Positions 35,411 through 43,713 of a DNA stretch of 64,000 bases are shown one piece after another. The notes beneath the pieces were generated by a model, which saw only the letters and a program-made list of their open reading frames with translations, was not told the origin of the DNA and made no database searches. Location: contig MKVE01000016.1 of the NCBI GenBank assembly GCA_001898785.1, positions 66,744 to 130,743 of the forward strand. Reading direction: 5' to 3'. How positions within the stretch are numbered: the first letter of the stretch is position 1; every line of letters begins with the position of its first letter. A program made the position numbers and the translations under genes. The DNA comes from Chryseobacterium sp. 36-9. GTDB lineage: Bacteria > Bacteroidota > Bacteroidia > Flavobacteriales > Weeksellaceae.

Positions 35411-35878
35411 ATGGATAAATTAGATAGCCTGAATCAGGTAGCCGAATTTCACAAAACCTTCAACGCCCCAATTCTTGACACGCCGCAGATTCCTTCAAAA
35501 GAACGTGCAGATTTGAGAGTCAGTCTTTTGCAGGAGGAATTGGACGAGCTGAAAAAAGCCATCGAAGACAATGATTTGGTAGAAGTGGCCGATGCACTTT
35601 GTGATTTGCAGTATGTTTTGAGCGGTGCTGTTTTGGAGTTTGGTTTGGGAGAAAAATTTGTGGAATTGTTTAATGAAGTTCAGCGTTCTAATATGTCCAA
35701 AGCTTGTGATAATGAAATTCAGGCGCAGGAAACTGTAGAATTTTATAAAGCCAAAGGAACCGATGCTTATTACGAAAAATCTGGTAACAAATACAATGTT
35801 CACAGGGTTGCAGACAACAAAGTTCTGAAGAACAAATATTACTCTGCAGCTGATTTGAAAGACATCATTAATAAGTAA
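35411..35878 (+). CDS. MazG-like nucleoside triphosphate pyrophosphohydrolase
   Basis: This is a 155-residue all-alpha NTP-PPase. RVSLLQEELDELKKAI carries the first ExxE metal-binding motif, and DLVEVADALCDLQYVLSGAV the second (ExxD). The C-terminal third (SGNKYNVHRVADNKVLKNKY) is seen in Bacteroidetes members. Such enzymes hydrolyse NTPs to NMP and pyrophosphate for pool cleaning. A TATATTTG -7 element sits at 35385-35392. Confidence 0.85.
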   Translation: MDKLDSLNQVAEFHKTFNAPILDTPQIPSKERADLRVSLLQEELDELKKAIEDNDLVEVADALCDLQYVLSGAVLEFGLGEKFVELFNEVQRSNMSKACDNEIQAQETVEFYKAKGTDAYYEKSGNKYNVHRVADNKVLKNKYYSAADLKDIINK

Positions 35879-35985
35879 TCACAATAAACACAAAGATTTC
35901 ACCAGGCTCACAAATGAAATTATTAAGTTTTGAAATTGTGCTCTTTGTGCAAAAACTTCGTGAATCTTGTGGTTAAAAAACAAAA
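35879..35985. repeat. CACAAAG-type dispersed repeat, family D
   Basis: CACAATAAACACAAAGATTT, CACCAGGCTCACAAATG and TTGTGCTCTTTGTGCAAAAA, TTCGTGAATCTTGTGGTT. The arms are partly inverted. It fills the spacer before the thioredoxin-like gene. Confidence 0.6.
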
Positions 35986-35989
35986 CATA

Positions 35990-36532
35990 ATGAGAAAAAT
36001 CTCAATATTATTAGGCATCATTGCCTTGACAACGGTTAATTCCTGTGCGGAAAGAGTGATTGTCAACCGAGAAGTAGAATCCAAAAACGACGGAAAAATG
36101 TTGCTCGGAACGCAGACGCTTGACCAGTTTAGAAAAGAGCCGTTCAAAACCTGGTTTGATGAAGAATATAACCGTTATCAGGTTGACCAAACGGGCTTAG
36201 CAGAATTAAAAAAAGAAAAACTCAATTCTTACAGTCTGGTAGTTTTTGTTGGAAGCTGGTGCGAAGACAGCCACAGAGAATTCCCAAGATTGATTAAGAT
36301 TTTGGACGCGTTGAAATACAATACCGGCAAAATGCAGATCATCGCTGTGAATCGCAAAAAAGAATCCCCTGCTGGTGAAGAAGGATTGTATAATATCACG
36401 CGCGTTCCAACGATAATTGTCAAAAAATACGGCAAAGAAATCGGAAGGATTACAGAAATGCCGGAAACAGGCTATTTGGAAAGAGATTTGCTAAACATTC
36501 TGAAAAAAGACAATTCAAGTTTGTTTAAATAA
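35990..36532 (+). CDS. Thioredoxin-like lipoprotein
   Basis: This is a 180-residue protein. I start at 35990, where a lipoprotein signal peptide begins (MRKISILLGIIALTTVNSC; lipobox VNSC). The thioredoxin-like domain contains VVFVGSWCEDSHREFPRLIK, with a WCxDS active site in which the second Cys is replaced by Ser (C-E-D-S), and YNITRVPTIIVKKYGKEIGR with the conserved cis-Pro. The single Cys suggests it may not be a classic oxidoreductase. It is probably anchored to the outer or inner membrane. Confidence 0.87.
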   Translation: MRKISILLGIIALTTVNSCAERVIVNREVESKNDGKMLLGTQTLDQFRKEPFKTWFDEEYNRYQVDQTGLAELKKEKLNSYSLVVFVGSWCEDSHREFPRLIKILDALKYNTGKMQIIAVNRKKESPAGEEGLYNITRVPTIIVKKYGKEIGRITEMPETGYLERDLLNILKKDNSSLFK

Positions 36533-36535
36533 TAA

Positions 36536-36627
36536 TTTGGGCAGCTTTATCCGCCTTCCACTCCCGCTACCTCGCCAAAGGCGGGTGAGCTCCGTTCAAG
36601 TCGGGCTGCAACAATTCAACGTTTAAA
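36536..36627 (+). repeat. Dispersed mosaic repeat, family A, short form
   Basis: TTTGGGCAGCTTTATCCGCC, CACTCCCGC, a short palindrome CTCGCCAAAGGCGGGTGAG, TCCGTTCAAGTCGGGCTGC and ATTCAACGTTTAAA. It has the same ends as the 4853 copy but lacks the inner GTCATTGCG element. Confidence 0.75.
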
Positions 36628-36650
36628 CATTGCTGATAAATTCTAAATCA

Positions 36651-37262
36651 ATGAATAAATATACAGGTTTACTTTCCTTTATTTTCGGGATTATTCTCAC
36701 GGTTTTTGTTTTCTTGTCGTGGAGAAGTTGCAACAAAAAAGACGAAGCGGCTTTGGTCAATCAGGATTATTATTTGATTACGAATCAAATCCAGAAAATG
36801 AACAAAATGGTCGTTCTAGAGCAGGATTTTTCTAGTTTTCAAACACATAAAAGTTCAGCAGCAAGTATTGCAGGATTCGATATTTTACCAAGAGAAATGG
36901 TTCTTTATACGACTGCAAAAGCTCAGGTTTCCTACGATTTGAAAAAAATGAAAATCGATGTGGACACGGTCAACAAAAAGGTTATTATTGATGAGCTGCC
37001 GCAGCCGGAAATTAAGATTTTCCCGGATGTGAAAATTCATTTTATGGATGATTATGCGGTTAATAGATTCAAGCAAAGCGATATCAACGGCATTATGGAA
37101 TCCGCTAAGAAAAATATGACAAAAAGCGTTAATCAGGAACAACTGAAACAGGAAAGCAAAAAACAACTGAAAGAAAATCTTAACGAAATTTTTATTTTGG
37201 CAAAAGCCTTGCATTATTCGATAGAAGACAAAACAAACACGTTCTCTTCTAAAGAATTATAA
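36651..37262 (+). CDS. DUF4230 domain protein
   Basis: This is a 203-residue protein from the ATG at 36651. It has an N-terminal membrane anchor (about 6-25, ending SWRSCNKK) and an extracytoplasmic DUF4230-like domain: VVLEQDFSSFQTHKSS, AKAQVSYDLKKMKIDVDTVN and VIIDELPQPEIKIFPDVKIH. The family is common in Bacteroidetes and uncharacterised. It is followed 12 bp later by a small hydrophilic gene, likely on the same transcript. Confidence 0.82.
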   Translation: MNKYTGLLSFIFGIILTVFVFLSWRSCNKKDEAALVNQDYYLITNQIQKMNKMVVLEQDFSSFQTHKSSAASIAGFDILPREMVLYTTAKAQVSYDLKKMKIDVDTVNKKVIIDELPQPEIKIFPDVKIHFMDDYAVNRFKQSDINGIMESAKKNMTKSVNQEQLKQESKKQLKENLNEIFILAKALHYSIEDKTNTFSSKEL

Positions 37263-37274
37263 AAAATTACCGTT

Positions 37275-37454
37275 ATGAATCCTGATAAAAAGACTGAAAA
37301 CAACAATTCTGCCGAGAACAAAAAGCAGAATGAAGATTTCAAAAATATCCCTGCTGCATCTGACAAAAAAAATCCACCTGACATCGACAAAAATGATGTG
37401 GATAAAAGTTCGAAAATTAACAAGGACGGAAAAACAGACAACACCGATGAATAA
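37275..37454 (+). CDS. Small hydrophilic, likely disordered protein
   Basis: This 59-codon frame starts at an ATG (MNPDKKTENNNSAENKKQ...) and runs to TAA at 37452. The product is almost entirely Lys, Asp, Asn, Glu and Ser, with no hydrophobic core, so it would be disordered. It begins 12 bp after the DUF4230 gene and is followed by a good terminator 23 bp after its stop, an arrangement that supports it as a real gene. I recognise no family. Confidence 0.6.
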   Translation: MNPDKKTENNNSAENKKQNEDFKNIPAASDKKNPPDIDKNDVDKSSKINKDGKTDNTDE

Positions 37455-37477
37455 CAAGATTCGGAAAAAACGCAAGT

Positions 37478-37510
37478 AATCCTTTCAAAATTTGAAAGGA
37501 TTTTCTTTTT
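37478..37510 (+). terminator. Intrinsic terminator
   Basis: ATCCTTTCAAA / TTTGAAAGGAT followed by TTTTCTTTTTT. Confidence 0.85.
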
Positions 37511-37612
37511 TGTTTAAGAAATAAAGCTTACATTTAATACTGAAAATCAAAAGTTTACTAATTATGGTTTTCACTGTGTTTTAAAGTTCTGTTTCACCAA
37601 AAATCATCAGTT

Positions 37613-38110
37613 ATGTCTTATCTTGTCATAGGGCTTTTCCCAAATCAGGTGGAAGTTGACAAAGTCCTCTCAAAATTAGAAAGCGCAGGTTACTACGATT
37701 ATAGTATTTCTCATTCCGAAAAAGAAATCCTTAATGACGTAGATATAGAAAAGAAAAACGGATTCTGGAATTGGTTATTTGATGACAATCATCTTGACAG
37801 AGCCCGTTTCGAATACGCAAGTATCGACCACAACACGATAACCGTTCATTTGAAAACGGAACAGGACGCCCACATTGTAAGAGATATTCTTGACAACAAT
37901 GGCGCAGTGAATGTTGAAGAAAAAACTCAGGATTATATGACTGAAAATTACTCTGTTTTTCCTAAGGAATATGTGATTTCTGAAAGTAAAAATGCAAAAA
38001 TCATCGCCAAGGCAAAAAACAATCTGTTTTTTACTAACAATAGAAGGCATCATCTGCACGAAAACTGGATTGCCGAAGAACCCGACGGATTGGGTTTTAA
38101 AATTAATTAA
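37613..38110 (+). CDS. Small protein, first of a tandem paralogous pair
   Basis: This is a 165-residue cytoplasmic protein. It starts MSYLVIGLFPNQVEVDKVLS, a pattern like the general-stress YflT-type N-terminus, in which a short beta strand and helix open the domain. The conserved core includes a W-L-F-D motif (GFWNWLFDDNHLDRARFEYA) and EEKTQDYMTENY, and the C-terminal half has VISESKNAKIIAKAKNNLFF. A clear paralog follows at 38314. I do not know the function. Each copy has its own terminator. Confidence 0.8.
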   Translation: MSYLVIGLFPNQVEVDKVLSKLESAGYYDYSISHSEKEILNDVDIEKKNGFWNWLFDDNHLDRARFEYASIDHNTITVHLKTEQDAHIVRDILDNNGAVNVEEKTQDYMTENYSVFPKEYVISESKNAKIIAKAKNNLFFTNNRRHHLHENWIAEEPDGLGFKIN

Positions 38111-38148
38111 ACTATTATTCCAAACTAACGGTTTTTTAAAATTTGTAT

Positions 38149-38176
38149 AGCCTTCTAATTTTTGGAAGGCTTTTTC
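38149..38176 (+). terminator. Intrinsic terminator
   Basis: AGCCTTC / GAAGGCT with a T run, 38 bp after the first paralog. Confidence 0.8.
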
Positions 38177-38313
38177 ATATAGAAATCAGGGGTTTTAACC
38201 AAGACATTTTTAGGTTTAATTATTAAAAATTTGTTAAAATCTATTCAATCTACTTTTCTGCCACAATTTTTGTTTGATTTAGACAAATATGTTTAACACC
38301 AAAAAATATTATT

Positions 38314-38808
38314 ATGTCTTACACTGTTTTTGGACTATTCCCCAATGAAAAGGAATGCAATGATGTCCTTACCAAATTAGAAAATGCGGGATTTTATGAT
38401 TATACGATCTCTCATACAGAAAAAGAAGCACTGGAAAGTGTGGATAACAAAAAGAAAGGATTTTGGCATTGGCTTTTTGACAACAGCACTTTGGAACAAG
38501 ACCGTTACGAATACGCTAGCGTTGATAGTGATACCGTAACGGTTTATGTTGACAACGAAGATGATGCAAACGCTGTGAAAAACATTTTGGATGAAAACGG
38601 CGCCATCGACATCGAAGAAAAAACCAGAGATTATATTTCGGGAAAGTACGCAGACACCCACCACGAATATCCGATCTCCGAAAGCAAAAGAGCAAGAATT
38701 ATCGCTAAGGCTAAAAATGATCTATACTTCACAGACGAGAGACAGGCGGCTTATACTCCGGAAAAAGGGATGTCTGACGAGATGGATTCGCAAGGTAAAA
38801 AAGATTAA
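38314..38808 (+). CDS. Small protein, second of a tandem paralogous pair
   Basis: This is a 164-residue paralog of the 37613 product. It matches along its length: MSYTVFGLFPNEKECNDVLT, GFWHWLFDNSTLEQDRYEYA, NGAIDIEEKTRDYISGKY and PISESKRARIIAKAKNDLYF. The C-terminal tails differ (this one is acidic: MSDEMDSQGKKD). The similarity shows a duplication. The start contexts are also similar, with ACACCAAAAAATATTATT before the ATG here. Function is unknown; a stress-related role is only a guess from the N-terminal pattern. Confidence 0.8.
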   Translation: MSYTVFGLFPNEKECNDVLTKLENAGFYDYTISHTEKEALESVDNKKKGFWHWLFDNSTLEQDRYEYASVDSDTVTVYVDNEDDANAVKNILDENGAIDIEEKTRDYISGKYADTHHEYPISESKRARIIAKAKNDLYFTDERQAAYTPEKGMSDEMDSQGKKD

Positions 38809-38845
38809 AAACCATACATCCTGATATATAACTTTACATAGTGAT

Positions 38846-38876
38846 AAGGACTGAGATTTTTCAGTCCTTATTTTTT
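38846..38876 (+). terminator. Intrinsic terminator
   Basis: AAGGACTGA / TCAGTCCTT with a T run. Confidence 0.88.
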
Positions 38877-38931
38877 GTAATTAATTAACTTAAATGCAAA
38901 ATTATCTCGTGTCCTATTTCCTGAAATTTCG

Positions 38932-38939
38932 TAAATTTG
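38932..38939 (+). promoter_or_regulatory. Predicted -7 element for thrS
   Basis: TAAATTTG fits TAnnTTTG, 22 bp before the thrS ATG. Confidence 0.55.
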
Positions 38940-38961
38940 CAAACATTATTTTTAAACCATT

Positions 38962-40905
38962 ATGCTAAAAATTACACTTCCTGATGGCAGTATCAGAGAA
39001 TATGAAGGAGCAGTTACTCCACTACAAGTTGCGCAAAGTATAAGTGACGGTTTGGCGAGAAATACCATTTCTGCCATCGTAAACGGAAAACAGACAGAAG
39101 TAGACACCACGATAACGGAGGATTCTACTGTGCAGCTTTTGACGTGGAATGACGATATGGGAAAAAAAGCATTCTGGCATTCATCTGCTCACTTGTTGGC
39201 TCAGGCGATTATGGAATTTTATCCTAATGCCAAGCTAACAATAGGACCTGCAATTGCAAACGGATTCTACTATGATGTGGATTTCGGTGGAGAGCCTTTG
39301 TCTGAAAAGGACTTTGAGAAATTAGAAAAGAAAATCTTAGAAAACGCTAAGAAAAATTCTACTTTCAACCTGCGTGAAGTTTCTAAAGCAGAAGCTTTGA
39401 AGGAATATGCAGACAATCCTTTCAAAACTGAATTGATTGAAAATCTGCCTGATGGCGAAATCACTTTCGTAACGCACGACAACTTCACAGACCTTTGTAG
39501 AGGTGGGCACATCCCTTCAACAGGAATTGTGAAAGCTGTGAAGATTCTTAATGCAGCCGGAGCTTACTGGAGAGGCGATGATAAAAATCCCCAGTTGACA
39601 AGGGTTTACGGGATTTCTTTCCCTAAACAAAAAGAATTAGCTGAATATCTCGAAAAACTTGAGGAAGCTAAAAGAAGAGATCACAGAAAGCTTGGTAAAG
39701 AATTAGGCATTTTTGCATTTTCTGAAAAAGTAGGTGCAGGTCTTCCACTTTGGTTACCAAAAGGAGCAGCATTGAGAAAAAAATTAGAAAATTTCTTATC
39801 AGAGGCTCAGAAAAAACAAGGTTACGAATTCGTAATTTCTCCACATATAGGAGCTAAAGAATTGTATGTAACTTCGGGACACTGGGACAAATATGGAGCA
39901 GACAGCTTCCAGCCAATTAAAACTCCAAACGAAGGAGAAGAGTTTTTGTTGAAACCAATGAACTGTCCTCACCACTGTGAGATTTACAAAGTACAACAAT
40001 GGTCTTACAAAGACTTACCAAAACGTTATGCAGAATTCGGAACTGTTTACAGGTATGAGCAATCCGGAGAATTACACGGCTTGACAAGAGTTCGTGGATT
40101 TACCCAGGATGATGCCCACCTTTTTTGTACGCCAGACCAATTGTTACAGGAATTTGAAAAGGTAATTGACCTTGTGTTATATGTTTTTGGATCACTTGGA
40201 TTTGCTGATTTTACAGCACAAATTTCATTGAGAGATCCTGACAACAGAGAAAAATATATCGGTTCCGATGAAAATTGGGAAAAAGCAGAAAATGCCATTG
40301 TTACAGCAGCAAAATCCAAAGGACTTAAGACTGTTACTGAATATGGCGAAGCGGCATTCTACGGTCCTAAGTTAGACTTTATGGTGAAAGATGCCCTAGG
40401 AAGAAGCTGGCAACTGGGAACAATCCAGGTTGATTACAATTTACCGGAGAGATTTGATCTTTGGTATAATGGCAACGATAACGAAAAACATAGACCCGTG
40501 ATGATCCACAGAGCGCCATTCGGTTCTATGGAGCGTTTCATTGCGATTCTAATTGAAAACACTGCAGGAGATTTTCCTCTTTGGCTGAGTCCTGAGCAAT
40601 TCACAATCTTGCCTATTAGTGAAAAATATGCAGATTATGCAAAAAAAGTTTCACAATTATTAGAAAATCACGATATTTGCGGCTTAATAGACGACAGAAA
40701 CGAGAAAACAGGCAAGAAAATTCGTGATGCCGAATTGAAAAAGCTACCATTTATGCTAATTGTAGGTGAGAACGAGGAAAGTAATGGTACAATTTCTGTT
40801 AGAAGAAGAGGCGAAGGTGACCTAGGAGAAATGAGCGTTGATGCGTTTATAACATACTTTAAACAACAGGCAAAACCAGATTTTGAATTAGGTGGAAACC
40901 AATAG
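38962..40905 (+). CDS. thrS: Threonine-tRNA ligase
   Basis: This is a 647-residue class II synthetase. An N-terminal TGS domain (about 1-60) is followed by the editing domain with [20 protein letters not shown], then the catalytic core: [20 protein letters not shown] (motif with zinc Cys), [20 protein letters not shown] and [20 protein letters not shown], and a C-terminal anticodon-binding domain. It is full length and is the first gene of thrS-infC-rpmI-rplT. Confidence 0.96.
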   Translation: MLKITLPDGSIREYEGAVTPLQVAQSISDGLARNTISAIVNGKQTEVDTTITEDSTVQLLTWNDDMGKKAFWHSSAHLLAQAIMEFYPNAKLTIGPAIANGFYYDVDFGGEPLSEKDFEKLEKKILENAKKNSTFNLREVSKAEALKEYADNPFKTELIENLPDGEITFVTHDNFTDLCRGGHIPSTGIVKAVKILNAAGAYWRGDDKNPQLTRVYGISFPKQKELAEYLEKLEEAKRRDHRKLGKELGIFAFSEKVGAGLPLWLPKGAALRKKLENFLSEAQKKQGYEFVISPHIGAKELYVTSGHWDKYGADSFQPIKTPNEGEEFLLKPMNCPHHCEIYKVQQWSYKDLPKRYAEFGTVYRYEQSGELHGLTRVRGFTQDDAHLFCTPDQLLQEFEKVIDLVLYVFGSLGFADFTAQISLRDPDNREKYIGSDENWEKAENAIVTAAKSKGLKTVTEYGEAAFYGPKLDFMVKDALGRSWQLGTIQVDYNLPERFDLWYNGNDNEKHRPVMIHRAPFGSMERFIAILIENTAGDFPLWLSPEQFTILPISEKYADYAKKVSQLLENHDICGLIDDRNEKTGKKIRDAELKKLPFMLIVGENEESNGTISVRRRGEGDLGEMSVDAFITYFKQQAKPDFELGGNQ

Positions 40906-40943
40906 AACCTTAGAACAAATATTAATTTTAAAATTTTAAAACC

Positions 40944-41507
40944 ATAGCACTAAAAAGAAACAACAGCCGAGGTCCGATGAGACGCCCAGTCCAGGAAGAC
41001 CTTCATCAAATCAATGATAAAATCCGAGCAAAAGAAGTACGTTTGGTTGGAGAAAACGTTGAACCCGGAGTTTATCCGTTGGCAAAAGCTTTAGAAATAG
41101 CAAGAGATCAGGAACTGGACCTTGTGGTTATTTCCGATAAGGCAGAACCTTATATCTCCCGTATCCTGGATTATAAAAAATTCTTGTACGAGCAAAAGAA
41201 AAAGCAGAAGGAATTAAAAGCCAAGCAAGTAAAAGTAGTTGTAAAAGAAATCAGATTTGGACCTCAAACTGATGATCACGATTACGAATTCAAGAAAAAG
41301 CATGCTGAAAAATTCCTGGAAGAAGGTTCTAAACTGAAGACTTATGTATTCTTCAAAGGACGTTCTATCATCTTCAAAGATCAGGGAGAAATTCTTCTTT
41401 TGAAGTTAGCTCAAGATCTGGAACACGTTGGAAAAGTTGACCAGCTTCCTAAGCTTGAAGGAAAAAGGATGATTATGATGATGAGTCCGAAAAAGCCGGC
41501 AAAATAA
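40944..41507 (+). CDS. infC: Translation initiation factor IF-3
   Basis: This protein binds the 30S subunit and controls start-codon choice. The N-domain has [20 protein letters not shown], the linker [20 protein letters not shown] and the C-domain [20 protein letters not shown], all well conserved. I set the start at an ATA codon at 40944, giving 187 residues beginning (M)[14 protein letters not shown]. The first ATG is at 40977 and gives 176 residues. infC uses rare start codons in many bacteria for autoregulation, and no ATG occurs upstream before an in-frame stop at 40929. Function is certain; the start is uncertain. Confidence 0.93.
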   Translation: MALKRNNSRGPMRRPVQEDLHQINDKIRAKEVRLVGENVEPGVYPLAKALEIARDQELDLVVISDKAEPYISRILDYKKFLYEQKKKQKELKAKQVKVVVKEIRFGPQTDDHDYEFKKKHAEKFLEEGSKLKTYVFFKGRSIIFKDQGEILLLKLAQDLEHVGKVDQLPKLEGKRMIMMMSPKKPAK

Positions 41508-41536
41508 GATTACAGAATATCTTTATTCAATATATT

Positions 41537-41571
41537 AACCTCGAATTTAAATTTGAGGTTTTTGTTTTTTT
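41537..41571 (+). terminator. Intrinsic terminator or attenuator
   Basis: AACCTC-AATTT / AAATT-GAGGTT with a T run, 30 bp after infC. It may separate infC from rpmI-rplT. Confidence 0.75.
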
Positions 41572-41589
41572 ACTTTGAACATTTTTTAG

Positions 41590-41597
41590 TAATTTTG
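41590..41597 (+). promoter_or_regulatory. Predicted -7 element for rpmI-rplT
   Basis: TAATTTTG fits TAnnTTTG and lies after the hairpin. The 70-bp leader then contains an inverted repeat, CCTAA...TTAGG, at 41610-41625. Confidence 0.5.
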
Positions 41598-41669
41598 CAA
41601 ACTATTATTCCTAATTATCCTTAGGAAGTAAAAAGTGAATATTGATAACAAATTATAAAAAGCAGAACA

Positions 41670-41867
41670 ATGCCAAAATTAAAAACGAAATCAGGTGCTA
41701 AAAAGCGTTTTGCTCTTACCGGAACTGGTAAGATCAAAAGAAAGAATGCTTTCAAAAGCCACATCTTGACAAAGAAAGAAACTAAGCAGAAGAGAAATCT
41801 GACGCAAACTTCTTATGTTGCTAATGTGGACACAAAAAGTGTTTTGAGACAATTAGCAATTAAGTAG
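41670..41867 (+). CDS. rpmI: 50S ribosomal protein L35
   Basis: This is a 65-residue basic protein: [20 protein letters not shown] then [15 protein letters not shown]. The sequence and length are diagnostic of L35. It is followed by rplT at 41989. Confidence 0.97.
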   Translation: MPKLKTKSGAKKRFALTGTGKIKRKNAFKSHILTKKETKQKRNLTQTSYVANVDTKSVLRQLAIK

Positions 41868-41988
41868 TTTTTATAAATCTATATTCGGTTTATAAGAATT
41901 CGAAACAAATTCAACAATTTAACCCTGAAATGGAGCCACTAAGAGTAATGAAATAATTACCGCACATTTCAAAAAAACAATTAACATT

Positions 41989-42333
41989 ATGCCAAGATCA
42001 GTAAATGCTGTAGCGTCCAGAGCGCGCAGAAAAAAAGTACTTAAGCAAGCTAAAGGTTTTTTCGGTAGAAGAAAAAATGTTTGGACTGTAGCTAAAAATG
42101 CGGTTGAAAAAGCAATGCAATATGCTTACCGCGGAAGAAAAGAGAAGAAAAGAAACTTCAGAAGCCTTTGGGTAACGCGTATCAACGCTGGTGCCAGAGA
42201 GCACGGGATGTCTTACTCTCAGTTTATGGGGGCTCTTAAGAAAAACAACATCGAGCTTAACAGAAAAGTTCTTGCAGACCTTGCAATGAACCACCCTGAA
42301 GCTTTTAAAGCTGTTGTAGATCAAGTAAAATAA
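41989..42333 (+). CDS. rplT: 50S ribosomal protein L20
   Basis: This 114-residue protein binds 23S rRNA early in 50S assembly. [20 protein letters not shown] then KGFFGRRKN and [20 protein letters not shown] are family signatures. In other bacteria L20 represses its own operon through a leader structure; the inverted repeat at 41610 may play such a part here. A terminator follows. Confidence 0.97.
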   Translation: MPRSVNAVASRARRKKVLKQAKGFFGRRKNVWTVAKNAVEKAMQYAYRGRKEKKRNFRSLWVTRINAGAREHGMSYSQFMGALKKNNIELNRKVLADLAMNHPEAFKAVVDQVK

Positions 42334-42357
42334 TTACAAATCTTTGTTATCAATATA

Positions 42358-42388
42358 AAATCCTGAGAAATATCTCAGGATTTTTTTA
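42358..42388 (+). terminator. Intrinsic terminator
   Basis: AAATCCTGAG / CTCAGGATTT with a T run. It ends the rpmI-rplT unit. Confidence 0.9.
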
Positions 42389-42394
42389 TTTTTG
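42387..42394 (+). promoter_or_regulatory. Predicted -7 element for the 42411 peptidase
   Basis: TATTTTTG fits TAnnTTTG. It overlaps the tail of the terminator, 16 bp before the ATG. Confidence 0.5.
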
Positions 42395-42410
42395 CCAAAA
42401 TTCTTACAAT

Positions 42411-43595
42411 ATGATCAAAAGATCTACAATAATCTTTACACTTTTTATACTCACTTCTATTTTAAGAGCCCAGACTTTTATCCAAGCTTATCAAGACAGA
42501 GCTAATAAAGTTTCTCAAACCAACATTAATTCTTATTTACAAGAATTTGAAGCTCTAGGTGTCAAAAGAACCGGAACCACACAAAATACCAATGCTTTTA
42601 ACTGGATAAAAAATAAATATATTTCTTTAGGTTATACAACCGCAGATTTTTTTGAACATTCCTGGACTGCAAATGGTTATTCTTCTAAAAATCTTATTGT
42701 TACAAAAACAGGAACACTTTATCCTAATAAATTTGTAATTGTCTGCGGACATTTTGATTCGATTAATGGTCCCGGAACCAATGACAATGGAAGCGGAACA
42801 TCCATAATTCTGGAAATAGCCAGAATTCTAAAAGATGTTCCAACTGAATATTCGATCAAATTCATCCATTTTTCCGGAGAAGAACAAGGGCTCTTGGGAA
42901 GCTCAAGATATGTTTCCCAAATCGTAAATGGAACTAGTCCGAAAATGGACATCAAAGTAGTTGTCAATCTGGATCAGGTTGGCGGATTGGCATCAAAAGC
43001 AAATACTAAGCTTTATCACGATAAAGATCAGGCTTCACCTACAAGCAATAATGCCGCGGCTGCCATTGCGGTTCAGGAATTAGCTAACTGTACTTTATTA
43101 TATTCTCCGTTAGCGGTAGATTTTGATCCGGCAGAAAGCACCGATTATGTTCCTTTCCAGCAAAATGGAGAAATCATTACTGGATATTGGGAATATGAAG
43201 GCGGTTATAACAATCCTTATGTTCATACAGCCAATGATTTGTATGTCAATATGGATCCTGTTTATGTTTTGAATGTTGGTAAATCAGCTGTGGGTTCAAT
43301 ACAACATTTTTCTGTTGCTTCTAAAAGTATCCTAGCTGTCGAGAATGCTTCTACTTCAAAGATTTTGGAAGCAGTACAATTTTATCCCAATCCTGCAAAA
43401 AACATATTGAATTTGAAAATCGATAACTCAATCAAGAGTTTTACATTCGAAATCACTGATATGAATGGAAATCAAATTTTATTTAATACGGAAAACAATC
43501 ATCAGATTGATATTTCACACCTCCAACCGGGCGTTTACCTTGGAACTGTAACTGCAGATAAGGATAAAGTCACGAAAAAAATTATTATTGAATAA
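42411..43595 (+). CDS. Secreted M28 family peptidase with T9SS sorting domain
   Basis: This is a 394-residue aminopeptidase-like enzyme. The signal peptide spans about 1-20 (then QT). The M28 domain has the zinc ligands VCGHFDSINGPGTNDNGSGT (H114, D125), FSGEEQGLLGSSRY (E157 base, E158) and VVNLDQVGG (D188). The last ligand is probably the His of YVHTAND near residue 280. The C-terminus has a T9SS type A domain (FYPNPAKNILNLKI, then LQPGVYLGTVTADKD). It should be exported to the surface or medium. Confidence 0.93.
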   Translation: MIKRSTIIFTLFILTSILRAQTFIQAYQDRANKVSQTNINSYLQEFEALGVKRTGTTQNTNAFNWIKNKYISLGYTTADFFEHSWTANGYSSKNLIVTKTGTLYPNKFVIVCGHFDSINGPGTNDNGSGTSIILEIARILKDVPTEYSIKFIHFSGEEQGLLGSSRYVSQIVNGTSPKMDIKVVVNLDQVGGLASKANTKLYHDKDQASPTSNNAAAAIAVQELANCTLLYSPLAVDFDPAESTDYVPFQQNGEIITGYWEYEGGYNNPYVHTANDLYVNMDPVYVLNVGKSAVGSIQHFSVASKSILAVENASTSKILEAVQFYPNPAKNILNLKIDNSIKSFTFEITDMNGNQILFNTENNHQIDISHLQPGVYLGTVTADKDKVTKKIIIE

Positions 43596-43617
43596 TTAAA
43601 ATTATCTTTTAAATATT

Positions 43618-43646
43618 AATCCCGAGAAATATCTCGGGATTTTTTA
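43618..43646 (+). terminator. Intrinsic terminator
   Basis: AATCCCGAG / CTCGGGATT with a T run. The hairpin resembles the one at 42358. Confidence 0.88.
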
Positions 43647-43713
43647 TGACAAATATTGGAATGCGAAATACACAAAAAAACATTAGATTTGTTCTTAATA
43701 AAAATTAGTATCT

